Part shown: one piece after another, positions 44,590 through 53,852 of the stretch
Position numbering within the stretch: the first letter of the stretch is position 1
Layout of the letters: each line of letters starts with the position of its first letter
Source of the DNA: an uncultured Lachnospiraceae bacterium
Lineage (GTDB): Bacteria > Bacillota > Clostridia > Lachnospirales > Lachnospiraceae
DNA: 64,000 bases
NCBI GenBank assembly: GCA_934294885.1
Contig: CAKRAK010000002.1
Span: 95,570 to 159,569, forward strand
Direction of reading: 5' to 3'
The notes under the pieces: generated by a model
The model's database searches: none
Told to the model about the DNA's origin: nothing
Seen by the model: the letters and a program-made list of their open reading frames with translations, nothing else
Translations under genes and position numbers: made by a program

Positions 44590-45813
44590 ATGTCAGAGAT
44601 TATTGTAATCGGTGGTGGTGCTGCCGGAATGATAGCAGCAATATTTGCTGCAAGAGGCGGTAATAAGGTCACATTAATTGAAAAAAATGAAAAACTGGGG
44701 AAAAAGCTATTTATTACAGGTAAGGGTCGTTGTAATTTTACAAATGCCTGCGATACGGAGGATTTATTTCAGAACGTAGTTACAAACCCTAAGTTTTTAT
44801 ATAGTGCATTTTATTCATTTTCCAATCAGATGGTAATGGATTTCTTTGAGGAGATTGGGTTACCTTACAAGGTGGAACGGGGAAACCGGGTCTTTCCGGC
44901 TTCTGACCATTCTTCTGATGTGATTAAAGTGTTGGAACGGGAAATGAAAAAGAGTGGCGTAAATATTTTGTTGAATACAAGAGTGAAGTCTTTATTGATT
45001 GAAGGTCCTATATGTAAGGGTGTAGAGCTTTCCAAAAATAAAAAAATATATGGAGACAGTGTGATTGTAACTACCGGTGGTGTTTCCTATCCAAGAACGG
45101 GAGCCTGCAGGGATGGATATGAATTTGCAATACAGGCGGGGCATAAGATTGTTACACCGAATCCGTCCCTTGTACCAATGGAATTATCGGATACCTGTTG
45201 TAAAGATTTGATGGGGATTTCATTAAAAAATGTATCGGCAACGATTTTTGCAGATGGGAAAAAGGTATATTCAGATTTTGGCGAAATGTTATTTACCCAT
45301 TTTGGTGTAAGCGGACCGATCATAATAAAAGCCAGCGCGTATATTCAAAAATATTTACAAAAGGAGCTTTCTCTTAAAATTGATTTGAAACCGGCACTGA
45401 ATGAGAAACAGTTGGATGAACGGATTTTGAAGGATTTTCAGTTGTTTCAGAACAAGCAGTTGAAAAATGCATTGGATAAATTATTATTACGGTCACTAAT
45501 TCCGATTGTGATTGATAAAAGTGGACTGGATGGAGATAAAAAAGTAAATGAATTGACCAAAGAAGAACGTAGAAGCTTAGGTAATACTATGAAAAATCTC
45601 CCATTTACCATTACCGGTCTTAGAGGCTGGGATGAAGCAATTGTTACAAAGGGTGGTGTTTCGGTAAAAGAAATTGATCCCGGAACCATGGAATCCAAGC
45701 TTACCGGTGGTCTGTATTTTGCAGGTGAGGTTTTAGATCTGGATGCCTTAACGGGCGGCTTTAATTTGCAAATTGCATGGTCAACGGGCTATCTGGCGGG
45801 AATTTCCTGCTAG
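44590..45813 (+). CDS. BaiN/RdsA (HI0933) family NAD(P)/FAD-dependent oxidoreductase
   Basis: A 407-residue flavoprotein. The FAD-binding fold VIGGGAAGMIAAIFAARGG opens the protein, followed by the family signature LGKKLFITGKGRCNFTN (~residues 37-53), TTGGVSYPRTGACRDGYE, and the C-terminal GGLYFAGEVLDLDALTGGFN. Family members are annotated as bile-acid-related BaiN or as general reductases; the reaction is not established for most. Monocistronic; a perfect palindrome CAAAACGTGTTTTG (44542-44555) lies ~35 bases before the start and may bind a regulator. AGAAGGAAAG serves as ribosome binding site. Confidence 0.88.
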   Translation: MSEIIVIGGGAAGMIAAIFAARGGNKVTLIEKNEKLGKKLFITGKGRCNFTNACDTEDLFQNVVTNPKFLYSAFYSFSNQMVMDFFEEIGLPYKVERGNRVFPASDHSSDVIKVLEREMKKSGVNILLNTRVKSLLIEGPICKGVELSKNKKIYGDSVIVTTGGVSYPRTGACRDGYEFAIQAGHKIVTPNPSLVPMELSDTCCKDLMGISLKNVSATIFADGKKVYSDFGEMLFTHFGVSGPIIIKASAYIQKYLQKELSLKIDLKPALNEKQLDERILKDFQLFQNKQLKNALDKLLLRSLIPIVIDKSGLDGDKKVNELTKEERRSLGNTMKNLPFTITGLRGWDEAIVTKGGVSVKEIDPGTMESKLTGGLYFAGEVLDLDALTGGFNLQIAWSTGYLAGISC

Positions 45814-45845
45814 GTGTGTTATTGTTCTGACCAATGAGATTTTGT

Positions 45846-46787
45846 TCAGGACTCATTATTTCCCCGGACAATAATAATATCATTCATTTTTAATACGGTA
45901 TCTTTTTGTGGAAGAATGGATAAGCCGTCACGTAATATCAGGTAAATGGTGGATGGATCCATTTCTTCTACTTCTTCAATTGTTTTTCCGGCATAATTTC
46001 TGCCTACCAAAATCTCAGCGATTTCTTTAATATCGGTTTCCCTGAAATTTACCAGACTGCTTTTTCGTTGATACTGCTCAACAAATCCGGCACTGATGAT
46101 ACCTGTTGGGATGGCAACAACCCCTACACCAAGATAGGCAATGCAGATTGCCATGGTTTTTCCCAATATTGTGATGGGATAAATGTCGCCGTATCCCACT
46201 GTCAGAAGGGTGGACATGCTCCACCAGATACCGCTGAAAGCATTTTGGAAAACATCCGGCTGTGCATCATGTTCCACACTGTACATACATAAGCTGCTTG
46301 CAAGCATTAGAACAAAAACAATAAAAACGGAAGACAGTATTTGATTTCTTTTCTCATATAAAACGGTTGTTATGACATTGAAGGAATCATACTTGGAATT
46401 TAACTGGAACAGATGAAAAATTCTGGCAACCCGCAACATTCGGAAAATAACAAAGCCGGAAAGAAAAAATGCAGGTACAATCGTCAGAAAGTCAATGATA
46501 CCATCAAATGAAAGGATGAAACGAAGTCTTGCTTTTGTTTTTCGCATACCAACATACAGGTAATCTGCTGTCCAGATTCTCAACAGATATTCAATGCAAA
46601 AAATGGTAAGCGTAATTATTTCAATGATGTGAAAAATATTGGAATAAGACGATAATTCATCAAATGTCACCAAAAAAGTTACAATTATATTGGACAATAT
46701 GGTTACTGTAATAAAGATATCAAAAAACTTACTGAAGTGGTTACTTTTATCTCCGATTTGAATGATATTAAATATTTTTTGCTTCAT
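45846..46787 (-). CDS. Voltage-gated-type K+ channel with C-terminal TrkA-C-like domain
   Basis: A 313-residue six-helix cation channel: helices at ~22-42, 52-70, 90-110, 112-128, 150-172 and 205-228, with the selectivity filter TVGYGD (~residue 195) in the pore loop. The fourth helix segment FRMLRVARIFHLFQL keeps only a few of the Arg/Lys residues of a true voltage sensor. The tail (~240-313, GKTIEEVEEMDPSTIYLIL, KMNDIIIVRG) resembles a TrkA-C/RCK ligand domain. Convergent with the BaiN-like gene. AGAGGT ribosome binding site. Confidence 0.88.
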   Translation of the reverse strand: MKQKIFNIIQIGDKSNHFSKFFDIFITVTILSNIIVTFLVTFDELSSYSNIFHIIEIITLTIFCIEYLLRIWTADYLYVGMRKTKARLRFILSFDGIIDFLTIVPAFFLSGFVIFRMLRVARIFHLFQLNSKYDSFNVITTVLYEKRNQILSSVFIVFVLMLASSLCMYSVEHDAQPDVFQNAFSGIWWSMSTLLTVGYGDIYPITILGKTMAICIAYLGVGVVAIPTGIISAGFVEQYQRKSSLVNFRETDIKEIAEILVGRNYAGKTIEEVEEMDPSTIYLILRDGLSILPQKDTVLKMNDIIIVRGNNES

Positions 46788-46897
46788 TGTGTACCTCTTT
46801 TTATAATCTGTATTTCCAGTATTTTAACATAATTTGCTCGGTGTGACTATATGTATTCTGTTGCGATTACTTGACAGATAGGGATGCGTTTTCCTAT

Positions 46898-46926
46898 TTG
46901 TATATTCATTTTAAATATGATATGAT
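46898..46926 (+). promoter_or_regulatory. Promoter for cmk-ispH/rpsA
   Basis: TTGTAT 46898-46903 and TATGAT 46921-46926 with a 17-base spacer, 36 bases before cmk. A TTGACA at 46871-46876 lacks a good -10 partner. Confidence 0.55.
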
Positions 46927-46961
46927 GATGCAGTAGAAATGACAGAAAAGAGGGATGGAAT

Positions 46962-47621
46962 ATGGCGGCAATCGCAATTGATGGACCTGCAGGTGCGGGA
47001 AAAAGTACAATCGCAAAAAAGGTTGCGGGTAAATTGGAAAATTATATTTATGTTGATACAGGTGCAATGTACCGCGGAATTGCTTATTACCTTTTATCAA
47101 ATCATATTGATATTGATAACGAAGAGGAGTTAACAAAGGCATGCGGCAGAATTTCAATCGTAATCCAATATGAAAATAAAGAACAGCAGGTATATCTGAA
47201 TGGAGAGAATGTTACTCCGTATTTACGTACAGAGGAAACCGGTAACATGGCGTCAAAATCATCTGCCAAGGCTTCCGTACGTGCAGCATTGTTAGATATT
47301 CAAAGAAATTTGGCAAAGGAATATAATGTTGTTATGGATGGCAGGGATATCGGTACGAATGTACTGCCGAATGCAGAGGTAAAGATTTATCTTACCGCAT
47401 CTTCAAAGGAACGGGCAAACCGCAGGTACAAGGAATTGCTGGAAAAGGGTGAGAATCCTGATTTTGATCAGATTGAAGCTGATATTATTGAAAGGGATAA
47501 CCGGGATATGAATCGTGCAATTGCTCCGTTGAAGCAGGCAGAGGATGCGATACTGATTGACAGCTCTGATATGACCATTGATGAAGTGGTGGACAAAATT
47601 TTAGCGGCTGTGGACAGATGA
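46962..47621 (+). CDS. cmk: (d)CMP kinase
   Basis: Phosphorylates CMP and dCMP with ATP. The 219-residue protein has the P-loop IDGPAGAGKSTIAKK at the N-terminus, the YVDTGAMYRGIAYYL substrate-binding motif, VMDGRDIGTNVLPNAEVK in the middle and the R-rich lid ERANRRYKELLEKG. GAGGGATGG precedes the start. ispH-rpsA follows 34 bases later; the cmk-ispH-rpsA order is common in Clostridia. Confidence 0.97.
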   Translation: MAAIAIDGPAGAGKSTIAKKVAGKLENYIYVDTGAMYRGIAYYLLSNHIDIDNEEELTKACGRISIVIQYENKEQQVYLNGENVTPYLRTEETGNMASKSSAKASVRAALLDIQRNLAKEYNVVMDGRDIGTNVLPNAEVKIYLTASSKERANRRYKELLEKGENPDFDQIEADIIERDNRDMNRAIAPLKQAEDAILIDSSDMTIDEVVDKILAAVDR

Positions 47622-47655
47622 TTTTTAAAATGGATGATAGATAGGATAAATACAA

Positions 47656-49602
47656 ATGGAAGTTTTATTGGCGAAAACGGCAGGCTTTTGCTTTGGAGTA
47701 AAACGAGCCGTGGATTTGGTTTATGAACAGGCTTCTAAGGGGCATGTGTATACTTACGGACCGATTATTCATAATGAAGAAGTAATCAGCGATTTAGAGA
47801 AAAAAGGTGTTCATGTAGTGCATTCCCTGGAAGAGATAGCACATCCTGATGAGGGGATTCTTGTAATCCGTTCTCATGGAGTAGAGAAGGCAATATATGA
47901 CAGCGCGAAGGAAAAAGGATTGGAAATTGTGGATGCAACCTGTCCTTTTGTTAAGAAAATTCATAACATTGTCGATAAAGATAGTAGTTTGGATTGTGAA
48001 ATTATGATAATCGGTGACAAAAACCATCCTGAGGTTCAGGGGATTATGGGTTGGTGTAACAAACCTCCGATTGTGATCGGATCCGTTGAAGATGCTGAAA
48101 ATTTGTCGGTTTTAGGGGATAAAAGGATAAGTCTTGTTTCTCAAACGACATTTAATCACAAGAAATTTAATTCAATAGTTGAAATTTTGAAGAAAAAAGG
48201 TTATAATATTAACGTTTATAACACCATATGCAATGCTACGGAAGAGAGACAAAGAGAAGCAGCCTCTATTTCGAAGCAAGTAGACGCGATGATTGTAATT
48301 GGTGGAAAGAACAGTTCAAACACACAAAAGCTATATGAAATTAGCAAAAAAGAATGTGAGAATACTTACTATATACAGACACTCGTTGACTTGGATTTGG
48401 CTGCTTTTGAATCCGTTGGTAGGGTAGGTATTACAGCAGGGGCATCTACCCCTAATCAAATTATTAAGGAGGTTCATGGTAGCATGGCAGAAGATTTTGG
48501 AAAAATGTTTGAAGAAAGTTTGGCTGAGGAGAGTAAGATCAGCACAGGAAAGATTGTAAAGGGTACTGTAATCAGTGTGAATGATAACGAGATTATCTTA
48601 AACATTAATTACAAGGCAGATGGTATCATTACAAAGAGTGAATACTCTAATGACCCTAGCATTTCTTTAAAGGACAAGGTTCATGAGAATGACGAGATTG
48701 AAGCAAAGGTAATTAAGACAAATGATGGTGAAGGTCAGGTTTTATTATCTGTTAAGCGTGTAGCTGCTGAGAAGGCATATGAGAAGTTAGAAGAAGCTTT
48801 CAATAACGGTGAAGTATTGAAGGGTGTTGTAACTCAGGTTGTAAATGGTGGTTTAAGTGTAACAGCAGACGAAGCAAAGGTATTCATTCCGGCAAGTCTT
48901 GTTTCTGATACATTTGAGAGAGATTTATCTAAGTATTTGAATCAGGAAATTGAATTCAAGATTACCGAGTTTAACCCGAGAAAGAGAAGAATTATCGGTG
49001 ACCGCAAGGTATTGGTAGCTGCTAAGAAGCAGGAATTAAGAGATGCATTGTTTGCTAAGATCAATGTAGGAGACAGAGTAAAAGGAACTGTTAAGAATGT
49101 AACAGATTTTGGTGCGTTTATTGATTTAGGCGGAGCAGACGGATTGCTTCATATCTCAGAGATGTCTTGGGGCAGAGTAGATAATCCTAAGAAGGTATTT
49201 GCTGTCGGTGATGAAGTAGAAGCCTTGATTAAGGATATTCAGGGTGAGAAGATTGCATTAAGCTTAAAATTCCCTGAGACAAATCCATGGGCATTAGCTG
49301 AGGAAAAATATGCAATCGGTAATGTTGTAACCGGTAAGGTTGCCCGTATGACAGACTTTGGTGCATTTGTTGAGTTGGAACCGGGTGTAGATGCATTACT
49401 TCATGTTTCACAGATCTCAAGACAGCGTATTGAGAAGCCATCAAGTGTTTTATCAGTAGGTCAGGAGATTGAAGCAAAGGTTGTTGATTTCCGTTTAGAT
49501 GAACATAAGATTAGCTTAAGCATGAAGGATTTGCTTCCTGAAGAGGATGAGGTTGCTGAGGAGCCTGCAGAAGATGTAGCTGAGGATGCTACAGAAGAAT
49601 AA
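47656..49602 (+). CDS. ispH: Fused IspH (HMBPP reductase) and four S1 RNA-binding domains (S1-like ribosomal protein)
   Basis: A 648-residue bifunctional protein. Residues 1-~280 are 4-hydroxy-3-methylbut-2-enyl diphosphate reductase, the last step of the MEP isoprenoid pathway, with the three Fe-S cysteines in GFCFGVKRA, DATCPFVKK and TICNATEERQ. Residues ~300-640 contain four S1 domains (starting near VKGTVISVNDN, LKGVVTQVVNG, VKGTVKNVTDFGAF, VTGKVARMTDFGAF); the last two are the most canonical. The tail is acidic. This IspH-S1 fusion is known in Clostridia, where the S1 part is annotated as ribosomal protein S1. No stop or frameshift interrupts the junction. Confidence 0.95.
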   Translation: MEVLLAKTAGFCFGVKRAVDLVYEQASKGHVYTYGPIIHNEEVISDLEKKGVHVVHSLEEIAHPDEGILVIRSHGVEKAIYDSAKEKGLEIVDATCPFVKKIHNIVDKDSSLDCEIMIIGDKNHPEVQGIMGWCNKPPIVIGSVEDAENLSVLGDKRISLVSQTTFNHKKFNSIVEILKKKGYNINVYNTICNATEERQREAASISKQVDAMIVIGGKNSSNTQKLYEISKKECENTYYIQTLVDLDLAAFESVGRVGITAGASTPNQIIKEVHGSMAEDFGKMFEESLAEESKISTGKIVKGTVISVNDNEIILNINYKADGIITKSEYSNDPSISLKDKVHENDEIEAKVIKTNDGEGQVLLSVKRVAAEKAYEKLEEAFNNGEVLKGVVTQVVNGGLSVTADEAKVFIPASLVSDTFERDLSKYLNQEIEFKITEFNPRKRRIIGDRKVLVAAKKQELRDALFAKINVGDRVKGTVKNVTDFGAFIDLGGADGLLHISEMSWGRVDNPKKVFAVGDEVEALIKDIQGEKIALSLKFPETNPWALAEEKYAIGNVVTGKVARMTDFGAFVELEPGVDALLHVSQISRQRIEKPSSVLSVGQEIEAKVVDFRLDEHKISLSMKDLLPEEDEVAEEPAEDVAEDATEE

Positions 49603-49614
49603 TTATAAAATATT

Positions 49615-49651
49615 AAACCTCGCTTTGGATATTCCGAGCGAGGTTTTTTTT
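49615..49651 (+). terminator. Terminator after ispH-rpsA
   Basis: Stem AAACCTCGCT (49615-49624) with AGCGAGGTTT (49637-49646), 12-base loop, followed by T's. Confidence 0.88.
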
Positions 49652-49673
49652 ATCTGATATAGAGGGGGATTAT

Positions 49674-50453
49674 ATGTCTTACGATTATGAAAGCTTTAAA
49701 AAAGATATATACGCTTTGACGGATATTAATCTGTCTTTATATAAGGAACGGCAAATGAAGCGTCGTATTGAATCTCTGATGACAAGAAAGGGATTTAGTG
49801 ATTTTCAACATTATTACAAAGCTATGGAAGCGGATTCGGAATTGCTTCGTGGATTTGTCAGTTATTTGACTATTAATGTTTCGGAATTTTATCGGAATCC
49901 CAAACAATGGGAGCTTTTTGAAAATGAAATTATTCCTTATTTGAAGAAAAACTTTGGCTCAAAAATCAATATTTGGAGTGCGGCATGTTCTACAGGTGAT
50001 GAACCATATACAATTGCCATGCTTTTGGCTGAACAGATTCCGGTTTCCCAAATCCATGTTTTTGCAACGGACATTGATGAGGATGTGTTACTGTTTGCAA
50101 AAAAAGGTGTCTATCCGGAACGAAGTCTGGAGCATTTGCCAAAGCATTTACTGAACCGGCATTTTGATAAGGTGGGTAATGAATATCGGATTCATCAGGA
50201 TATTAAAGATTGTGTTGAATTTCGTAAACATAATTTGTTAGAGGACAGATATCCTTCCGGAATGCATATTATTATCTGTAGAAATGTTGTAATCTATTTT
50301 ACGGATGAAGCAAAGGATAAGGTTTATAATAGTTTTCATCAGTCTTTATGTAAGAATGGTGTGTTGTTTATCGGCAGCACGGAACAAATCATTCATTCCA
50401 AAGAAATCGGTTTTGAAGCGATGAATTCATTTTTTTATAAGAAAATGATGTAA
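49674..50453 (+). CDS. cheR: Chemotaxis protein methyltransferase CheR
   Basis: Methylates glutamates on chemoreceptors using S-adenosylmethionine. The 259-residue protein has the all-alpha N-terminal domain (LYKERQMKRRIESLM), the FVSYLTINVSEFYRNP motif and the SAM-binding IWSAACSTGDEPYTIAML (~residues 99-116), then IIICRNVVIYF and LFIGSTEQI. No other chemotaxis gene is next to it, so it is an isolated cheR, yet it implies a chemotaxis system elsewhere. Weak hairpin terminator follows. Confidence 0.95.
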   Translation: MSYDYESFKKDIYALTDINLSLYKERQMKRRIESLMTRKGFSDFQHYYKAMEADSELLRGFVSYLTINVSEFYRNPKQWELFENEIIPYLKKNFGSKINIWSAACSTGDEPYTIAMLLAEQIPVSQIHVFATDIDEDVLLFAKKGVYPERSLEHLPKHLLNRHFDKVGNEYRIHQDIKDCVEFRKHNLLEDRYPSGMHIIICRNVVIYFTDEAKDKVYNSFHQSLCKNGVLFIGSTEQIIHSKEIGFEAMNSFFYKKMM

Positions 50454-50457
50454 CTGC

Positions 50458-50496
50458 AATGAGAAGCTCGCTATGCGGGCTTCTCATTGTTATTTT
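50458..50496 (+). terminator. Terminator after cheR
   Basis: Perfect 10-bp stem AATGAGAAGC (50458-50467) with GCTTCTCATT (50479-50488), 11-base loop; the T run is interrupted (GTTATTTT). It runs to the stop codon of the convergent gene. Confidence 0.6.
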
Positions 50497-51587
50497 AGAC
50501 CCTGAATGATATGTATGATATATTGTTGTTGAAGTGAAGGAGGTGCATCTAATAAATCAGTTGTACGGATATATTGCTGTTTGTCGTTATAGGTGTTAGA
50601 AAACAGATAGAACAGAGCCTCATCCTCTTTGCTGCAGGGAATAAAACCATCGGTTTTTTTCACATAACAGTTATTTCTGGTTGCTTTGATCCTGTTTGCC
50701 GGTTCTACATAGGTTGCAACGCTTTTATGAATTGCCATATCTTCATTTGGCAGATAATAATAGTTTCTGTAATCGGAAAAGAAATGAAACAGTGTGTCAT
50801 TCTTTACCGGAATCGATAGAAAGCCTTCGGTTTCCATGATATTTAAAAAGATATCATTGGATTGGAAAAGGATTCTTTTTGGCAGAGCCTGTCTGTCGGG
50901 AATGGTAAAATATAATTCTAAAACAGATGTTTCCTTTGAAAATTGTATCTTGCATCCCTCAATAACAGGATTTTTAAAGAAAGAGCTGTAGTTTAATATG
51001 ACACTTAATTGTGGCATTCCCAGTAAATCGTCATGATTATGAAGCAGAAGTTTTTCTTCTTCAGGGGCTGATTTTGTTTGGAGATAACTTTGGTATATCG
51101 GAATTAATTCTCCACCGGAGTAGGTGTCGGTACGGGTTAGTGTTAAGAATCGTTCTATGGTAACCTGTTTGAGATTTTCCGTTGCCAGTATTTTTTTGAA
51201 TGGTCGTATTTCTTTATAGATATCAATCTGCTGCATTTGTGTCAGCAAAAATGGCAGCTTACATATCTGAGCCTTTTGAAGCAGATAAGGAATATCGAAT
51301 CCGGAACCGTTATAATGGATTAGATGAGTAAAGTTTTTTGTGAATTGTAAGAAGTTATCCAGTATTTCTTTTTCACTTTTTCCGTCATCATTAAACCATT
51401 GAAGGATATGGATTTCATTTTCACTGTAATACAATGCTCCAATGAGATAAAGAGTCGTATTTTTCGCAACAAAGCCTGTTGTTTCAATGTCAAAAAACAA
51501 TAATTTCTCTAAAGGACATTGCTCTGTAATAAAATCATGCAGCTTAAAACGTTTGGAATAGGGAATTGTATCATGTATTTTTTTCAA
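50490..51587 (-). CDS. YprB-like ribonuclease H-fold (DEDD) exonuclease
   Basis: A 365-residue protein with the DEDD exonuclease pattern: LLFFDIETTGF holds the first Asp and Glu, LIHYNGSGFDIPYLL the next Asp, and HNHDDLLGM the last. This is the YprB ribonuclease H-like domain of Firmicutes; the C-terminal ~150 residues have no recognised fold. The start is TTG at 51587, given by AGGAG seven bases upstream; an in-frame ATG 120 bases earlier has no binding site. Divergent from ruvA, which may hint at DNA or RNA repair, but the function is inferred. Confidence 0.82.
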   Translation of the reverse strand: MKKIHDTIPYSKRFKLHDFITEQCPLEKLLFFDIETTGFVAKNTTLYLIGALYYSENEIHILQWFNDDGKSEKEILDNFLQFTKNFTHLIHYNGSGFDIPYLLQKAQICKLPFLLTQMQQIDIYKEIRPFKKILATENLKQVTIERFLTLTRTDTYSGGELIPIYQSYLQTKSAPEEEKLLLHNHDDLLGMPQLSVILNYSSFFKNPVIEGCKIQFSKETSVLELYFTIPDRQALPKRILFQSNDIFLNIMETEGFLSIPVKNDTLFHFFSDYRNYYYLPNEDMAIHKSVATYVEPANRIKATRNNCYVKKTDGFIPCSKEDEALFYLFSNTYNDKQQYIRTTDLLDAPPSLQQQYIIHIIQGLK

Positions 51588-51621
51588 ATTATTTCTCCTT
51601 ATCACAAAATATAGTAATTCT

Positions 51622-51630
51622 ATCATAGCA
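51622..51630 (-). promoter_or_regulatory. Extended -10 promoter for the YprB-like gene
   Basis: On the minus strand TGCTATGAT, ~35 bases ahead of the TTG start; no clear -35 box. Confidence 0.45.
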
Positions 51631-51645
51631 TAATTCATAATGATG

Positions 51646-51654
51646 TGGTATAAT
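51646..51654 (+). promoter_or_regulatory. Extended -10 promoter candidate for ruvA
   Basis: TGGTATAAT (TGn-TATAAT) at 51646-51654; it would give a leader of ~130 bases before ruvA. The -35 region is weak. No LexA box of the kind seen at recA is apparent in this gap. Confidence 0.45.
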
Positions 51655-51789
51655 ATTTTGCGAGATTCATAGCTTGTTGGATAGTTTTGATTATTTTTGG
51701 TTATCATGCATTTGCGATTTTGGTAATGTATGTATTTCGATTGCTGTGAAAGAATTTACAAATGACGATATTATAATTTAGAGGAAAAT

Positions 51790-52398
51790 ATGATAGGATA
51801 TATAAAAGGATTTATTGAATATATAGGAACAGATAAGATTATTCTTGAGAATAACGGTATTGGTTATCAGATATTTACTTCCCAGACAACGATTCAAAGT
51901 GTTTCCATGGAAGCAGAGGTGAAGATGTATACATACCTTCATGTCAGGGAGGATGAATTGTCTTTGTTTGGTTTTTTGACAAAGGAAGAGCTTGATGCGT
52001 TTCAATTATTGCTGGCTGTCAACGGAGTAGGACCAAAGGCAGCACTTGCCGTTTTATCGGCTCTGACTGTTCAGGAATTGACATATGCAGTAATGGCAGG
52101 AGATTATAAGGCAATTACAAAAGCAAATGGTGTTGGAACCAAGGGTGCAAACAGAATTATTATGGAGTTAAAGGATAAGCTTAAGATAGAGGATGTATTA
52201 GAGGTGGGGCTTCATTCCGATGACTCCGGTTTGGGAAACCCATCCGGTAAGACAGACAGTGTCTCTGATACAGTGCTTGCTTTAGTAAGTCTCGGCTATT
52301 CGGAATCAGAAGCCTTAAGAGCTGTAAAACAGGTTGAGGGTGTATCTGATATGGATTCGGAAGTATTATTAAAGGCGGCATTGAAGAAGCTGTTTTGA
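51790..52398 (+). CDS. ruvA: Holliday junction branch migration protein RuvA
   Basis: RuvA tetramers clamp Holliday junctions and load RuvB. The 202-residue protein has the N-terminal OB fold (GYIKGFIEYIGTDKIILEN), the two helix-hairpin-helix motifs VNGVGPKAALAVLS and ANGVGTKGANRIIMELK (~residues 77-125) and the C-terminal RuvB-contacting domain (ALVSLGYSESEALRAVK). GAGG ribosome binding site. ruvB follows after 31 bases. Confidence 0.97.
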   Translation: MIGYIKGFIEYIGTDKIILENNGIGYQIFTSQTTIQSVSMEAEVKMYTYLHVREDELSLFGFLTKEELDAFQLLLAVNGVGPKAALAVLSALTVQELTYAVMAGDYKAITKANGVGTKGANRIIMELKDKLKIEDVLEVGLHSDDSGLGNPSGKTDSVSDTVLALVSLGYSESEALRAVKQVEGVSDMDSEVLLKAALKKLF

Positions 52399-52429
52399 TA
52401 AAGAATATTAAAGGGATAACAAAAATGAT

Positions 52430-53440
52430 ATGATTGATAGAATGATTAGTACCCAGATTCTGCCGGAGGATGTTAAGATTGAGAATCACTTAAGACCGAC
52501 GATGTTGGCAGATTATATTGGACAGGAAAAAGCAAAGAATAATTTAAAGATTTTCATAGAAGCTGCAAAGAATAGAAAGGAAGCATTAGATCACGTTTTG
52601 CTATATGGTCCTCCGGGACTCGGAAAAACAACGATGGCATCCATTATTGCAAACGAAATGGGAAGCAGTTTAAAAATCACTTCCGGTCCGGCAATAGAAA
52701 AGCCCGGAGAATTGGCGGCGATTCTTAATAATTTAAATGAAAATGACGTATTGTTTATTGATGAGATTCATCGATTAAATCGGCAGGTGGAAGAAGTTTT
52801 ATATCCTGCCATGGAAGATTTTGCCATTGATATTATGATTGGAAAGGGTCAGGCTGCAAAAAGTATTCGTCTTGATCTGCCACATTTTACTTTGGTTGGG
52901 GCAACAACAAGAGCCGGAATGTTAACTGCTCCTTTACGGGATCGTTTTGGCGTTGTGAACCGCTTGGAATTCTATTCCAACGAAGAACTGACAGAGATTA
53001 TTATCCGTTCCGCAAAGGTGTTGGATGTGGATATTGATAAAAACGGTGCCTTTGAAATTGCAAGACGTTCAAGGGGAACTCCAAGACTTGCCAATCGCCT
53101 GTTGAAGCGGGTGAGAGATTTTGCTCAGGTTAGCTTTGATGGCAGTATCACAGATGAAGTGGCAAATCTGGCTTTGGACAGATTAGAGGTAGATTCTCTT
53201 GGTTTAGATCAGGTAGACCGTAATATCATTTTAACAATGATTGAAAAATTCGGAGGTAGACCGGTTGGGCTGGATACTTTGGCAGCAGCAATCGGAGAGG
53301 ATTCAGGAACGATTGAGGATGTATATGAACCTTATTTAATTCAGAACGGATTAATATCCCGGACGCCAAGAGGCAGGGTGGCTACCCAGACGGCGTATCG
53401 TCACTTTGGATTAGAATATATGTTAGATAAAGGAGTGTAG
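52430..53440 (+). CDS. ruvB: Holliday junction branch migration helicase RuvB
   Basis: Hexameric AAA+ motor that drives branch migration with RuvA. The 336-residue protein shows Walker A LLYGPPGLGKTTMAS, Walker B VLFIDEIHRLN, sensor/Arg-finger region VGATTRAGMLTAPLRDRFG and the C-terminal winged helix with GLDTLAAAIGEDSGTIEDVYEP and PRGRVATQTAY. Length is normal. zapA starts two bases after the stop, so the two are in one operon. Confidence 0.98.
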   Translation: MIDRMISTQILPEDVKIENHLRPTMLADYIGQEKAKNNLKIFIEAAKNRKEALDHVLLYGPPGLGKTTMASIIANEMGSSLKITSGPAIEKPGELAAILNNLNENDVLFIDEIHRLNRQVEEVLYPAMEDFAIDIMIGKGQAAKSIRLDLPHFTLVGATTRAGMLTAPLRDRFGVVNRLEFYSNEELTEIIIRSAKVLDVDIDKNGAFEIARRSRGTPRLANRLLKRVRDFAQVSFDGSITDEVANLALDRLEVDSLGLDQVDRNIILTMIEKFGGRPVGLDTLAAAIGEDSGTIEDVYEPYLIQNGLISRTPRGRVATQTAYRHFGLEYMLDKGV

Positions 53441-53442
53441 CT

Positions 53443-53847
53443 ATGGCAGATAAAAATGATATTCCTGTTGTGATCAATGGAAGAATTTATAATTTAAGCG
53501 GATATGAGGATACGGAATATTTGCAGGAGGTTGCAAATTATATGAACAGCAAGATTTCCGAGTGTAAAGCTGCAGAAGGCTTTCGCAGACTGAATCCGGA
53601 ATATCAGAATATTTTACTGGCAATTAATATTGCAGACGATTATTTTAAAGTGAAGAATGAAACCGGAAAGCTTTTTGCCCAGGATGATGAAAAGGAAAAA
53701 CAGATTTATGATTTGCGTCATGAGGTGATTGAACATCAGATTAAGTACGAATCAGCTATGCGGCTGGTAGAAGAGTATAAGGAACAGGTAAATGCACTTC
53801 AGCGTAAGATTATTCAATTAGAGGCTGAAAAAACAAGACAGGATTAA
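53443..53847 (+). CDS. zapA: Cell division protein ZapA
   Basis: ZapA bundles FtsZ filaments at the division site. The 134-residue protein has the conserved N-terminal fold (VVINGRIYNLSGYEDTEYLQEVANYMNSK) and a long C-terminal coiled coil (~residues 70-134). It starts two bases after ruvB with AAAGGAG in the ruvB tail. The U32 peptidase gene follows five bases later. The operon position between ruvB and wall genes is seen in other Clostridia. Confidence 0.9.
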   Translation: MADKNDIPVVINGRIYNLSGYEDTEYLQEVANYMNSKISECKAAEGFRRLNPEYQNILLAINIADDYFKVKNETGKLFAQDDEKEKQIYDLRHEVIEHQIKYESAMRLVEEYKEQVNALQRKIIQLEAEKTRQD

Positions 53848-53852
53848 ATACT

